DNA of 64,000 nucleotides from Phorcus lineatus (GCA_921293015.1 OV121081.1:53841877-53905876); one strand, 5' to 3'. Positions 25,035 through 39,292 are shown, counted from the stretch's first letter. Notes: a model not told the origin generated them from the letters alone. Numbers and translations are program-made.

Positions 25035-26880
25035 TTTTCACAAGCATAGAACCCAGCAGAGAGATACAACGAGCATAGAACCCCACAGAGAGATACAACA
25101 AGCATATAACCCTGCAGAGAGATACAATAAGCATAGAACCTTGTTAAGAGATACAACAAGCATAGAACCCTGCAGAGAGATACAACAAGCATAGGACCCT
25201 GTAAAGATATACAACAAGCATAGGACATAGGACGCCGTAAAGGTATACAATAAGCATAGAACCTTGTAAAGAGATACAATAAGCATAGAATCCTGTAAAG
25301 ATATACAACAAGCATAGAACCCTGTAAAGATATACAATAAGCATAGGACCCTGTAAAGAGATACAACAAGCATAGGACCCTGTAAAGATATACGACAAGC
25401 ATAGAACCCTGTAAAGATATACAACAAGCATAGAACCCTGTCAAGATATACAATAAGCATAGAACCCTGCATAGAGATACAACAAGCGTAGAACCTTATA
25501 AAGAGATACAATAAGCATAGAACCTTGTAAAGAGATACAATAAGCATAGAACCTTGTAAAGAGATACAATAAGCATAGAACCTTGTAAAGAGATACAATA
25601 AGCACAGGACCCTACAGAGAGATACAATAAGCAAAGAACCTTGTAAAGATATACAACAAGCATAGGACCCTGCAGAGAGATACAACAAGCATAGAACCCT
25701 GCAGAGAGATACAACAAGCATAGAACCCTACAGAGAGATACAATAAGCAAAGAACCTTGTAAAGAGATACAACAAGCATAGAACCCTGCAGAGAGATACA
25801 ACAAGCATAGAACCCTACAGAGAGATACAATAAGCAAAGAACCTTGTAAAGAGATACAACAAGCATAGAACCCTGCAGAGAGATACAACAAGCATAGAAC
25901 CCTACAGAGAGATACAATAAGCAAAGAACCTTGTAAAGAGATACAACAAGCATAGAACCCTGCAGAGAGATACAACAAGCATAGAACCCTGCAGAGAGAT
26001 ACAACAAGCATAGAACCCTACAGAAAGATACAATAAGCAAAGAACCTTGTAAAGATATGCAACAAGCATAGGACCCTGTAAAGATATACCAACCATAGAA
26101 TCCCGCAGAGAGACACAACAAGCATAGAACCTTGTAAAGAGATATAACAAGCATAGAACCCTGCAGAGAGATAGAACAAGCATAGGACCCTGCAGAGAGA
26201 TACAACAAGCATAGAACCCTACAGAAAGATACAATAAGCAAAGAACCTTGTAAAGATATGCAACAAGCATAGGACCCTGTAAAGATATACCAACCATAGA
26301 ATCCCGCAGAGAGAAACAACAAGCATAGAACCTTGTAAAGAGATATAACAAGCATAGAACCCTGCAGAGAGATAGAACAAGCATAGGACCCTGCAGAGAG
26401 ATACAACAAGCATAGAACCCTACAGAGAGATACAATAAGCAAAGAACCTTGTAAAGATATACAACAAGCATAGGACCCTGTAAAGATATACCAACCATAG
26501 ATTTCCGCAGAGAGACACAAGCATAGAACCTTGTAAAGAGATATAACAAGCATAGAAGCCCGCAGAGAGATACAATAAGCATAGAACCTTGTAAAGGGAT
26601 ACAACAAGCATAGAACCCTGCAAAGAGATACAACAAGCATAGAGCCCTGCAGAGAGATTCAACAAGCATAGATTCCCGCAGAGAGATACAACAAGCATAG
26701 GACGCTGTAAAGATATACAACAAGCATAGAATCATGCAGAAGAATATAACAAACATGGAACCCTGCAGTTACGTAACAACCATAGAACTCTGCAGAGAGA
26801 TACAATGATCGAACCCTGCAGAGAGATATAACAAGCATAAAACCCTGCAGAGAGATATAATAAGTATAGAACCTTTCAGA
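25035..26880. repeat. 29-bp minisatellite, about 63 copies, with higher-order structure
   Basis: The plus-strand unit is close to AACAAGCATAGAACCCTGCA plus GAGAGATAC (29 bp). Units vary mainly at ACCCTGCAGAGAG versus ACCTTGTAAAGAG versus ACCCTGTAAAGAT. In 25.7-26.0 kb the variants alternate as an 87-bp (three-unit) higher-order repeat; in 26.0-26.6 kb a ~201-bp (seven-unit) repeat recurs about three times. No unit has a stop in any minus-strand frame, so long but meaningless minus-strand frames appear (up to 342 codons). It lies in intron 1, about 50 nt upstream of the exon 2 acceptor. On the gene's sense strand each CTGCAGAGAGATAC unit reads GTATCTCTCTGCAG/GG, a good 3' splice site look-alike. 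Confidence 0.97.
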
Positions 26881-28164
26881 AAGAAAATGAAAGGTGGTGC
26901 AAATATTACTTACAATAAAAAAATGCATGTTTTTGAACGCATAATAAACCAATCATTAACAACGTATATGTTTATGTTTAGTTATGTGAAAAGTATTAAA
27001 TAAAGAAAATTTTTTAGCTGCAGAGATCAAGATTAGAAAATTATTCTATTTATAAATTAAGTTAAGTAATTAATGTGGTGGAGCTGACTGATAAACAAAA
27101 TCCCATTTTTTAATATGCCTACAAACAGAGGTATGCTTCAATTTATATCGGTTGCAGGGACATCTCAACTCTTCATCATCAACTGCATAAGCTCAAGCGA
27201 GTACATAATCCTAAAAAGGACCAAACCGTTGTCTACAGGTCAGTAAATGTACCATTAAATTCATGAGGCAAGAACAACTTTTAAGCGGTAATAGTAGTTT
27301 AGATTAATGCAATGAACAGGCAATTCCTGTCAGAAATATAGTAATCCCCTACTGGATTTCACAACATGCGTGTAAGAGTTGAAGGATATGATTGTTAATC
27401 GGACAAAATCATTAAATATAATTTCTTCAGGATCAGAGCATTATCAAAATGAATTATCTGTCAGAAGAGCGAGGTAAAAAGCAGTGCAGATATTGACAAA
27501 ATGCGCTCGCGCCAAGCAGTGCAATCTCACAGTCTATGCGGGACGAAGGCTGTAATCTCAGAACATCTGACAGACTTTGTGGAGCGAGAAAAGATAGGCA
27601 GTTTGACAAATCTTTAAATTTTTGCAAGGTTATTTTTAATTTCAAGAGGACGGAAAGGACATCGGGCAGTTATTATTGAGAATCAAATACAACGCCTTTG
27701 GCTTCATTGGATAATGTGTTATAGAAATGATGTGACATATTGGTCGTTGGTCAAATTATAACTATACATTCTTTATTATATATCTGTAAACCAGATTTTG
27801 AAACACGATAGTCGGATATAATCTATTCATGTATTTTTAAAATTCATAATCTATTCAATCTAGGCACTTCTTATTGTCTTATTACATCCCAGTATATCTA
27901 CAAAAGTCCTTGATGGGAATGGCTATCCTGTAATTATGGAAATTGAAGTGAATTTTGTCGTTGAAAAAACCCAACAAGCCCTTAGGCCATTTTCATTCAA
28001 TTCGATAACTACGTTTGGACATTATTCTTTTGTACAGTCATTTATGATTAAAACATACCAGGAAATCTAAACGCCTTATGCTAAATACGAATAAAATCAC
28101 CTCATCAATGTAACTAGTAATATTACACCATCCAGATAACTCTATGTATCACGCCACACCAAGT

Positions 28165-28480
28165 GTCTCAAAGGTGAGTAGATTTGATTTGTGGTTTAAC
28201 GCCGCTTTCAAGAGTATTTCACTTATATCACGGCTATTACTATTATTGCAGGGAAAAGGCCAACAACAACATTGTGATTATGCAATGCGGTGAAACCCGC
28301 GAGCATCGGCTGGAACCAGCAAACCATGGGTGATACTGAGCTCAGTGTAGCATTGCACCCAAACCTTACTGTGTCTAAAACTGTTCTCTATTGCAGACAA
28401 AGTTGCGGAGCGCCTGGTGCGATTCGAACCACGGACCTCATGATCCGAAGCAAACCCACTAACCACTGCGTTATCCCCGT
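28165..28480 (-). mobile_element. tRNA-derived SINE, near full-length copy
   Basis: On the minus strand the head reads GGGGATAACGCAGTGGTTAG (A box about 28463-28473), with a B box GGTTCGAATCG at 28420-28430, as in tRNA genes. The body extends left to about 28165 and contains TTTAACGCCGCTTTCA. Copies at 58.9 and 41.4 kb share head and body. The pol III promoter boxes are recognisable but the B box departs from consensus. It lies in the same orientation as the host gene. Confidence 0.8.
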
Positions 28481-28505
28481 CTCAGATAGACTATATATAT
28501 TATCT

Positions 28506-28596
28506 GAATGAGCTTGCTTTGTGTCATCATGCCAGGTTGATGATGCTGAATAAGCTTGCTTTGTGTAATCATGCTCGGTTGATAATGGCATTAACA
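28506..28596. repeat. Two-copy direct repeat of ~45 bp
   Basis: The motif GCTTGCTTTGTGT..ATCATGC..GGTTGATGATG occurs twice in tandem next to the SINE head, with several differences. Confidence 0.6.
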
Positions 28597-31500
28597 TTGA
28601 AGAGCTCTCAAATTTATCCATTTGGAATAACATCATAAAGGTTCATTTAACAAAATACATGGTTGAAACAAAAGGGAGGGTAAACGCTATATATGAAGCA
28701 CAATATTAAGGACGAATCCGATGATTACAATATTTTCGAATACTATCACTTAGGTAGCAAAATGTAAATAAAAATGAAATCGTTTAAAATTGATAACTGT
28801 TCACATATGAAAGTAGACCTCACTTATACCTACAATGCATTGACCATGATGTGTCAAGGTGGGATAATTCATACCATTTGTCTACCCATTTATTCAAATA
28901 CAGATTTTTCAATGTTTTAAAAAATTGTCGTAAATTTCAATACTCCTGATCACACAGAAGAATACAGCCAGAACGCGATAGACATATTTCCTCCTACGTT
29001 TAAGTAACACTGGATCCTCTGACTTCATTCAAGTCCTTGTTATTCTTCCCACTTGTACTACCATCACCCCATATCTATTCACATACATGTACTCATTTCT
29101 TCAGATACATCACCTTACGGTAGATCATATTAAAATCGATCAGGATTGAGGAGCTCTAAACTCCGCACGGTCTAATATGGGATAGATCTCTAGCCGCGGG
29201 TTATCGGTGTAATCAGGATTCTACCGACACCGTAGAGAGTTGGAACCATCAGCCGAGAAACGCTGCATCTCTGTCTGTCATAGTTATGTTCTGGTATCGC
29301 CTAATATATATTGTTCCATTAGATGTACCTTATCCACTGTCATGAAACATATGACAGCGAGTGTTTTCACAATTCAATATATGTTAACGCCGTAGCTTAC
29401 ATGGGTAGCAATCTAGAAACGAACATGATCCCGTAGACAAAAATATCATAATCAAACTGTTTGGCAACTGAAGACAGCGATATTAGCTAAATTAAATTCA
29501 CAGAAAAGTATTGTACTCATTTAAATTTCTCCCCGAACGATGGCGCTTGCCATTCACAGAGGTTCAAATACAAAACGAGCAGTCCGTTCATATTCTTTTT
29601 TGTTCCTACACAGTCAAAGTTAGGTAACAAATGCCTGGACTGAACGTAATAACAGATTTCATTCTCGATAACAGGCCAAGATAAGGTAAAACAAGGCAAG
29701 ACAATGTAAAGTCGGACATAAATGACAATCATACCCGTACGTTTGATTGGGTAAGATGAATAAACAATATGACCCGCTAGTAACACGCTTGTAATCATTT
29801 GTTTTGAGGGTATCTTCACACGTGTACGATGGGATTAGCATATGCTTGTCGAATCAGGAAACGCTCGAACATCCCTGAAAATGTATAAATGGTATGACCA
29901 TTGCAAATGGTCTTCACAATGTATACAGTCAAGAACATGAAAATGTTAAAGTATATATATCAAATAGACATGTTCAGAAGCTGGTAACTGTAATGCAGTA
30001 TAACGTCTTTAAAGCATTAAATCGTGATACACTGCCGTCCCTTAAAACACCACAAGACGTCACGACGCTAAATTCTTGGCTAAAACGCTATTCATCGTTT
30101 GATAAAATTGATTAATACTAATACTACTACTCATTATACGAAAATTATTGTTATGATCCATACATACTAAACAGCAAATGGATAATTAGAACAGAACCTC
30201 TTTGCAATTAATAATACTTGTGTAACACACATTACAGGAATTCCGAATTAAAAACTACCATGTTAAAGGAGAGTGTGTAGTTTCATGGTGTACACATTGA
30301 CTTTTTATGATGCAAACAAACCATTTTGCCCAGCCGCCTCATATTACCTATTTTGTTACGTAGCAACGCTTTGGATTTTTCTAGTTATATGATTTCCCAA
30401 AGGCGACAATATAATGATTACTTTCTACTCTGTAAAAGGAAGATATCGAAAAACGATAAGGAAACACTATCATAACTCGTATTCAATAAAACACAAATTT
30501 AACTTAACTTTATTATTAAATTTGATTTACGTTTATTAAGATTGGGTTTAAAGAGCACTTGACTACATCTAATTAAAACGATTCCATTGTATGTTCTAAA
30601 CATATAAAGCTACATGTTTTGGATCATAATATCTGCAATAGTAAATTCTGTTGTACTTTTTAAGGACGAATTCCTTGTTGCATTCGTACCCACATACTCA
30701 CTGCCAAAGCAACAATCGTCAGTACTGATTGATTGATGATGGGAAAATAAACTGTCGGTACAGATGCAGGATAAAGTGGTATGAACAAAACAATAAGTCA
30801 GACATACACATCATCTTGGCTTAACCTTCCAAGCATTCAATAATGAGTCAAACAAATGAAACAATAACATTACTTAATTCATAAAGATAACCGCAAACAT
30901 TTACAAATCTGACTTTACCGAAGGTTGAACCTGAACATGTTCACATCTACGATCGTTTAAACAAAAGTAAAAAAGAAGAGTTTTCTTACATGAGTTTCTG
31001 CAAATAAAAAAAATTCTAATTCTTATCCATTTTACATACATGTATATATCAGTCCTTCAAGAACTAAGTAGACATACGATTCCCCCGTTGGAACAAACCA
31101 TTCTAATATCATTATAGTGTCAGTCTCTTAACTGATGTCTAGTCGGTTTTGAATGTCATTAATGTCAGATGACATTTCAATAGGGGAAGATTTGATAATA
31201 CATATACTCTTGCTACAAATAAAATATAGACCTAGTCGACTGTCACCTGCAGTTTACGAGACATTATGTGATTACATTCTTTATCAGACACGCTGTCCAG
31301 CTCACTTGTGTGAATGGCTGATTATCAAATAATAATCAGAGGTATGTCTCATCGGAAACGATCTCATTTGAAAGAGCTTATGGTAATCCGGGGACTTTTT
31401 ATGGATGTTAACAATTAATTGTTCTCAAGAACAAAAGAAAGTTAAAGAGCATAAGGTAATTCCAAGATCGTTATGGCTGTAAAAGACTAGATATCATATA

Positions 31501-34500
31501 TATGTCTCTGGGCGAAAGGAATAATTTATTTCTCAAGTTCGCAAGGACGGCAGAGTACATTTAATAGATTGAGTCAACGGATGAAATTAATAACTGTTCT
31601 TAAGCACAAGCCTTCTTTACCCCCGAAAGCTTATTCAAGACTATAAGCCTACTCAGCTCTAGTTCACACATGCTTAGAAAACAGTCGTTATAATATAAGA
31701 TATAATTTTGATAGGAAGAACCTAAAAATAGATGAGATACCTACGGAGCATCTGTTTCAATCACGTACGTTCAGCAAAAGACGACCGTAATCATTTGATT
31801 TACAAGAGCGTAGTTGAGGCCTTGGCAGAAACATAAAACTCATCTCCGACTGAAAACTGCATTACAAGACAGTATCAGTTACCACGTTTTATGAGACCTG
31901 TCCTGCCTGACGTGATCGCTTGGTGTAAAGGCTCCCAACGAATTATAACAATTCGCTGCCAAGATTGTCAAACACTGATTTAACATCGTCTCGTGTATCA
32001 AACTATTCTTTTTTCGCAGACATGCGTGCGTGAACCCTATCAATAAGTTCGTTACATACTTTCACCTTCGCCGACCTTCAAAAGACAGGCAATTATGTTG
32101 TCAAATTTACATCATCCCAATCGTAGAGAGTCTGACGCTCATGAACAGCCTGCACGTTCAGAGAATGTTTACTCGCAGGCAGTGTCAGAAAGCATAACGG
32201 TATCAGCGGCATGATCTATACCTCATCATTGCGGCTATTGATTCCCTATCAAGTCTCTATACTGGCTCATCAGGGCGTGTGAACATGTCTTTTTGTGACT
32301 GGAGTATGGCACATTCTGATACAGACGCGTACAATGAATATAAACCACTGTCTCTAATATGATAACGGTGAGACACGGTCTGTCAGCACCGTTAGCACCA
32401 CCATATTACGCCGTCCATCCCATCTCACAACTCATTCATTCCCTTCAGATTAACAGTCTGGCTGTCAGACTTAAAAGACAGCAACTTCCGTGCCCAACCG
32501 CGAAGAACACGCCAATAGGCCATTGGTCACAACGTTGTTTGTATACTGAGTATATGTTTTAGCTACATGAATGATTAGATATATGGTGTGATGAATTTAT
32601 TTCATGCAGAATCATATCGCAGTTTACACACCATTCGTGTCGCAAGAAATTACCGACCCGACCGTGTCCTTATAGGAACAACGCCACTTTTTTCAAAATC
32701 AAAAGAATTAATCGGAAAGCATCCTGTTTGTTATATGGCTACACTTTTAATTTGTTTCAGTGGCTGTTGGCACAATCTCAGTTCAAAGAGTACTCTCAGA
32801 GAAGTTCTGCAACATGAGCCTGTACCAAGTACTTGACGTGGAAGTAATCCTTTATTGCTTTGACATTCAAAGTTGTCCATGTGATGTGTGAAATAAATAC
32901 CCTGCACTCAAAGGCACAGCAAAATATTAATCAATCCTACTCCTAATGATTAAACATCCTGCCTAGATTTCAATGTTATGTGATTTCCTTACAACACTGA
33001 CATTTGCACTTGATCACAACAAACAAAAAAAGAAAATGTTTTTTTAAAAAAAATCGAACATGGCTTCGTTTCAGATCGGTAATCTGAATAGCAATCTTGA
33101 TGAACAAAGTGATATTAATGCCTATCCAATCAACAAAACATGAAAGGAAGTTCTTCATCCGAGCACAGGTAAACATGTCTAAAAGGCATTGTTAACTAAT
33201 TCCAGCCAGCACAGAGACACTGTAACGGATATCCCCAGTGGGAAAGAAAGGTCTTGGTTTGCACAATGCCCTTTTGTTGCCACACCCGGCATTAACAGCG
33301 GTGCTCGATCAGTCGTCATCCATTGAGACGTGAGCTGAATGGAAAATCGACTTGAAGGAAGGATTCCTGCGTTTGGATGTGGATCTTTCGTTATCCAGTT
33401 AAAGGCTATGTTTACTCATCTTTAAATACAAACTAAGGGAGCGGATCAGTCGCCTTGTTCCATCAATATCTTCTAAATGAAATTTCCATTACGACTCCCT
33501 AACAGTTCCTTGCTTTATAAGACAGATCAACTGCCAATATTGTGACTGTGTCTCCAGCATTCATTGTGGGATGGCCAGGTAGTAGGCTTGGTATACAATG
33601 CTACTTCTAGAGAGACTAACATGTAACGTACTCAAGCAAGACAAAATTGGAACATACATACTTCTTTACAATTGTAAAATATTCTGTCTGAATACAAGTG
33701 TTTAACTTTCGTCTGAAAAGTAATCTGGTTAAAAAGACAAACACCAACTGTAAACTTTAGGCTGCAGTGAGTCACTTAAGCTGAATGAATTCGATTTTAG
33801 ACTGCTCTTAATCAAGTCTTTCTGTTCAGATGTTCTGTTGTCTCCCACACACAACACAGGATTTCATTATTTGAACACCAAATGGTAAGATACAAAACAA
33901 CCTTTGATCCTTCAAAACAATTACTCTAACTTTTAATAACCACAATGTTAAACTGTTTTCTTCGCCTTCATAGGAAATTAAGACCCGTGTTTATCTCGGC
34001 AGCAATGTGTCCAAGTCCTTAGAAAACCATGGGCATGTTTTGATGGAATGAGTGTTTCATTCATGTTCCTTATTATTGTGTTGTCTCCATTACACCCACG
34101 CAACTCGGAGTGACGGATATTATAACTCTGATATGTTTTAACCTCGGTGTCTCGATCGAGTATGCTTTGTCTGTCCACTGTCCTTATTCTTGTACTTTTA
34201 GTGAATGTGGACACAAATTTTGTCATAATTCAATATATTTGAAAACCTATTTAACAACTAAAAGATACAAAATACTAAGTTGAGAAAGTATGTTATATAG
34301 ATATATAATTAATTTGAAAATGATACACATATTCCAACACATGTACTGCCCAGATAATTTACTATTTCAGTCAAAGTTTAAAAAACGATCTTAAACGATA
34401 TTGAACATGCAGAAAACATCTACGTCACCTCTACCAAGGGAATTTATTCGAGTTTTCCCCCCACACACGTCTCCTTCAGCAATATTGGCAGCAGCAAAAT

Positions 34501-36168
34501 AGATAAACAGTTCTGGCAAGTAACACTTTTAAAATTATACTAAACTTGACTGGATTGAAAATAAATTGTTATAGTCACAACCGTATCATTTTAATCAAGG
34601 AAGCTATGTGAGACAATGACTATATATTCAACAGTTACTGGTATTCATTTTGAAGATTAGTTATATTAATCGGAGATAACACAAAGGATGTGGTACTTCC
34701 TCTTCCAACCTCATCTATGACTAGGAGCTATTAATGAGTATTTAGCAATATTGGACACTTAATGTGAACGCAGAGACCAGCTGATCGATAAACAACCATT
34801 ACCAAGATGGAAACACATTGCAACCCAACCACACCAACTACACATGATTCTCGGGCAGACTGTTATTACCGGCTGAAATACGTTTACGAGGCTAGAATAA
34901 CCATTGTTTTCATGTATCGGGGAAAGAGAATTATATCATTATTTGTTAACAATTATTTTAGAAGATAATACAGACAAAATAATAAAGTCTTAACAGCCCT
35001 CGACCTAAGCAGCAGCATAAAGAACACATATTAGCGATACAATCGCATTATCTGGCACCCGAGCCGTTGCTTGTATCGACCCCAGATGCAGTTCAGACAA
35101 TTGCTGTTTGGATTTTATAGCGGGGGCAGCGAGAACCGGGGCTTACGTCAACTACTGTAAACCCTCAATCGTGTAAATTCTTAATTTAGGGAGAAGGCAA
35201 TGTGCTTGAGAATTGAATTTAGTGCATTTTGATAACTTCAGTGTTGGCAATTCGGAAAAATAAACATATCGCCTGAAATTTATATTGACATTTAAAGGCT
35301 GCTCTGTAGATCTAAGGAAACGTGGAACCTTACGCTTTTGTCAAAGGCAATCATCATCTTACCGCTGCAAAAGTTGGTATAGTGAAGTAGTAAATTGGGT
35401 CCTCCAGAAGCCAGAAACTATTATTTTTCAAAGGACATTCTTCTTTTAACCTTATTGTTGAGAATTGAATCAGAGGTATTGATTGAACCGGAAAAACATG
35501 AAAGTACTCTGGTGCATAATTCAACTAAATTGCTTTAATGTTGTTAAATACTTAAATGTGTTATGTGCATTAGCGTGAAAACCTGTTCGACGGAGGAAAA
35601 TAAAGAATTATGAAATTATAGGTTGCTGATTCTTAAGAGAATTATTTCTTGTCAATAAACGTTGTTTAAAGCTAAAATCCTAATTACGAAATGGTTTGTC
35701 CAATTTTTAAAACTAACATCACAGAATTATTCCTTAACGAGATCAAAGGTAATTTGGAAAGCAAGTAAAGATTAATTTTTAATCTAGCTTGGAAGTTCTC
35801 CCAATGAAAACAGATTATGGCCAATGTAAAGAATCAGTTCTGTTGTTATCATTTGTCATATCCTTATGCACGTACATGAACAAAGTCAACAAAACGTATA
35901 CTTCAATCGTATTCCCGCCCGAACTTACACTTCCGGGTATCTAGATCACATGCTGATGGGCAAGGATGGATCAAATGACATTTCTGATGTAGACATTTTA
36001 TAAGAATGTTTACATGTATCGTCAAATATTAAGGTGTGTCTTGGGCATCTAATTTAAAAAAAAAAAATTGTTTTTTTGGATACTCTTCCATCAGAAAATA
36101 ATGATAATCCTGGTAAATAGATAAATATTGCATTTAAGCTTTATGGTAAGCTACATAAATAAATTGTT

Positions 36169-36171
<3 letters not shown>

Positions 36172-36220
<49 letters not shown>
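36172..36220. repeat. (AGT)n microsatellite
   Basis: An uninterrupted GTA/TAG trinucleotide run of about 16 units. Confidence 0.95.
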
Positions 36221-37860
36221 CAACTTGTGCTATTTGTTATCAAACTTACAAAGTACAAATTATTAATTGGTAATAGTAAATCTTTTGTACAAATGTTTAT
36301 TTGCTGATTTTGTTACTGACATATTACTTCCTATGTGCCTATTTGACAGAAATATGCTATGTACCTATATGGTCAATGTCAAAGTGGAATTACGTAACTT
36401 GCCAGATTCAAATGTTCATATTTCATTTCTATCCATGCCCCCAATGCAATCAGGTTCTTTACTGTCAAACCATACAGACGGCCACGTCTGTCCATCTACA
36501 AGGAAACAATTGCAATCACAGGAAACATCTGCTTAAATCAACAAACAATTGAAAAATTAACATTTGAAATATATAACCCAAGATGTGTTCCCAGCAATCT
36601 AAATGAGAACTCGCTATCTTTTGTGAAAAAAATTGCAATTTATTTTTTCTTTAGTTTTGTAATCACATTTCTTCAGAGAGCAGGTGCTAGTTGTGATCAA
36701 TACATGGTCGTCTCTGTCAAGGAAAGCAATCCCAAGCCTCACTCTAAATTTCGGGGTTCACTGATAAATCATAAACCAATTAAACCAAGATTCGCGGATT
36801 TGTGGAAATCCTAGAATTGTCAGTGATGGTGGCACTAAGACTGTCAAGTCATGCTGTTATCGTATTTTATTGACTCGTAGGCGTATTTATAAGGTTCAGT
36901 AATATGTATAACAGCTAAACCGCCCTAAAGGAAAGATAGCGTGTTATTCTTTAAGAATTCCTTACATTAAAGAGGATTTTGCAGCTATTTACTATGTCCT
37001 GTATGGTAATTCTATATACATTTAAGTCACAAATTCATGAAAAGGATACCATTATATAACTTATAATGATACTCCTCTATATGTATTTTCCTAGTCCCCT
37101 CGATCAAAAGTAAATCGAAAGTTTTTGCCTATTCGCATGTACATGGAAAGCTGCATTCATATGAACATTGTAATTGTCTTTCTTGTATTGACACACATGC
37201 ACTGATATCAAAACTAACAACCCTGACGAAGCTTATACTAATAGATTCATTAAATAAAGATGAACTTAACGTCTAAATGCTCCTGAGTGTAATGCTGCAA
37301 TGACATAGTTAGTTCTATATAAACGTTGACATGAAAACAGATGTTTTCATTTGTTGATAACGAAGGGTTGATATTGCTTAATGTTTCAATTACGGCTCCA
37401 GGTGATTGCACTCCCAGAGGTGTCTCGACAGAGTCTTGAATCTTGATTAGAAACAAACGCTAGCTTACCACGTACGCTTCGTTAGACTAGCCCTCTGAGG
37501 AAATTAATTGCTTGTCAAGTCCCTTTCCGTGTAATGGTCTAGCCCTCCAACATATCACACCATTTTTCTGAAGTCAATTCCTCGCGTGGCACCACAATAG
37601 CTTTCATCACTGTCAATGAAGGCACATCTAAGAGTGCTTCAAAACATGTATGGTTAGAGTGATTGTTGTTCCAACAATAAATACAAATATATAAACATGC
37701 GTGAATGAAAATTGTCTTTATATTATAGGTTTATATGGCAATGTTTATTGTTTTGGTTTTATATAAGGATATGTATGTATTAAATGCAGCACTTTACAAA
37801 TGAAACTATATTCCTTAATATTCTGGTTTTCAAGTTGACTTATAAAAATACATGTTAATA

Positions 37861-38063
37861 TGATGGTATAGTCATAGTATAGATGTTCTTGTATTTGGGC
37901 ATCCTCGTTCATTGTGGCTTAGTCATAATATAGTTGTTGTTGTATTAAATCGCCCGTTTACATGATGGCATAGTCATAATATAGTTGTTGTTGTATTTAA
38001 TCGTCCGTTCACATGATGGTATAGTCATCATATAGTTGTGTTTGTATTAAGTCGTTCTTTATA
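37861..38063. repeat. ~51-bp tandem repeat, four copies
   Basis: Units start TGATGG(T/C)ATAGTCAT at 37861, 37913, 37963 and 38014. They share ATAGTTGTTGTTGTATT and an ATCGTCCGTT-like end. The first and last copies are more diverged. Confidence 0.85.
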
Positions 38064-38357
38064 ACCGAACGGATGAAAAAAATACAGAACATATAAACAA
38101 ATTGAGAACATATGTTCATACTACCGCTCTTGACTTTTATGTTTGAAATTACCAATTCATTGTCATATTCCTTACAATATACAGACCAATGAATCGAAAC
38201 AGGTTACAACTCTCCAGAACATCTTTATACGCCAGTACTTGCAAATGATGACGATCATAGTAAAAGGTAAAGGTTCGCACACAATGCAAAAACAAAGTTC
38301 GGTAGAATAGTTTTCTGCTCAAACAATTAATTCTGTACCTAGCGACCTCGTTTAAAA

Positions 38358-39012
38358 ATGATGAGAGAAACAAAACAGTATTTTGTTGCTGCAATAGAAA
38401 AGTCAATCAACAATATATTCGGATATTATATAAAGGGCTGTCGAATTTATTACGATATACTACAAGAATCAGTTCATAGTATGACTTTACACAAATATAA
38501 GGAAAAGTGGGAAAGAGACCTCGAAGTAAGTAAAGTGAATGGAATCAAATAAATAAAGTACCTTTTATTTCAAATCTAAATTCAAAATCAAGATAATTCA
38601 AAACTCGATTCTACATAGAAATTTCCCGACAAATAATCTTTTATTTAAGATGAAAATTAAAGATGAAAATAAATGCAGCTTTTGCGAGGAAGAAAAAGAG
38701 TCCATAGGTCCTCTCTTCTTTGATTGTCATATTATAAAAATATATGGAACAAAGTTAAAGAATGGATAGAGACCAGAACATTTGCCTTGGATACCCTGAA
38801 TACAGACATAGAGTACTCAACATGATAATCATTACTGTCAAGTACAACATCTTTAAAACAAAGCAAAATGGAATGAAACCAAATTTTACATACATGTACA
38901 TTAAGAATGACTTAAAAAAACATATCATGGTGACAAATTTAACCTGCAAATATTCGACATTTATGACGTTTTGGTCAACCTGCCACTTACTTTTAAAGAC
39001 TGACCAAGATTA
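38358..39012 (+). pseudogene. LINE 3' fragment: C-terminal part of an ORF2-type protein
   Basis: The stretch begins open with YYDILQESVHSMTLHKYKEK and WERDL. After stops it continues in other frames with KTRFYIEISRQI, then a Cys-rich part (CSFCEEEKES in the frame covering 38676-38705), then a tail with KYNIFKTKQNGMKPNF. This order (a KWE-DL block, a hydrophobic helix, a CxFC knuckle and a final K-IF-K block) is that of the region after the reverse transcriptase in L1-like LINEs. Frame breaks show it is dead. It is immediately followed by a long TA tract. Confidence 0.6.
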
Positions 39013-39105
39013 ATGTTGTAGTGCTATAGCTTTGTATAAGTGTATTTCGAAAACTCTTAAATTGAAACTAAAACCGACGCCTTTAATTGGGTAAACTATA
39101 TATGT

Positions 39106-39180
<75 letters not shown>
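39106..39180. repeat. (TA)n tract
   Basis: About 75 bp of TA repeat with one break near its start. It lies just left of the inverted-repeat element and may be its insertion target. Confidence 0.95.
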
Positions 39181-39184
<4 letters not shown>

Positions 39185-39253
39185 CACAAAAAAACTTCTT
39201 CATAGTTCAAGTAATAAATAGATAAAAAACAAAAGTCTGGAAATGATTTAAAT

Positions 39254-39292
39254 CCCCGACCGGTTTCACACTATTCAGTGATCATCATGGGG
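39254..39292 (-). ncRNA. Hammerhead-ribozyme-like core (left arm)
   Basis: Mirror copy of the 39586-39624 structure, identical in sequence on the minus strand, which is the strand transcribed with the collagen gene. It has the same C-to-A departure in the core. Confidence 0.45.

Noticed and set aside
25035-26880. CRISPR-like regular array
   Set aside because: Units are contiguous with no unique spacers, and the context is a eukaryotic intron.
25031-26952. Long minus-strand open frames (up to 342 codons) of Leu/Cys/Tyr-rich repeats
   Set aside because: They are translations of the 29-bp minisatellite. Because 29 is not a multiple of 3 and the unit has no stop, all three frames stay open together; codon-level conservation is absent.
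28278-28636. Open frames over the SINE at 28 kb
   Set aside because: They are explained by the SINE sequence, which is non-coding.
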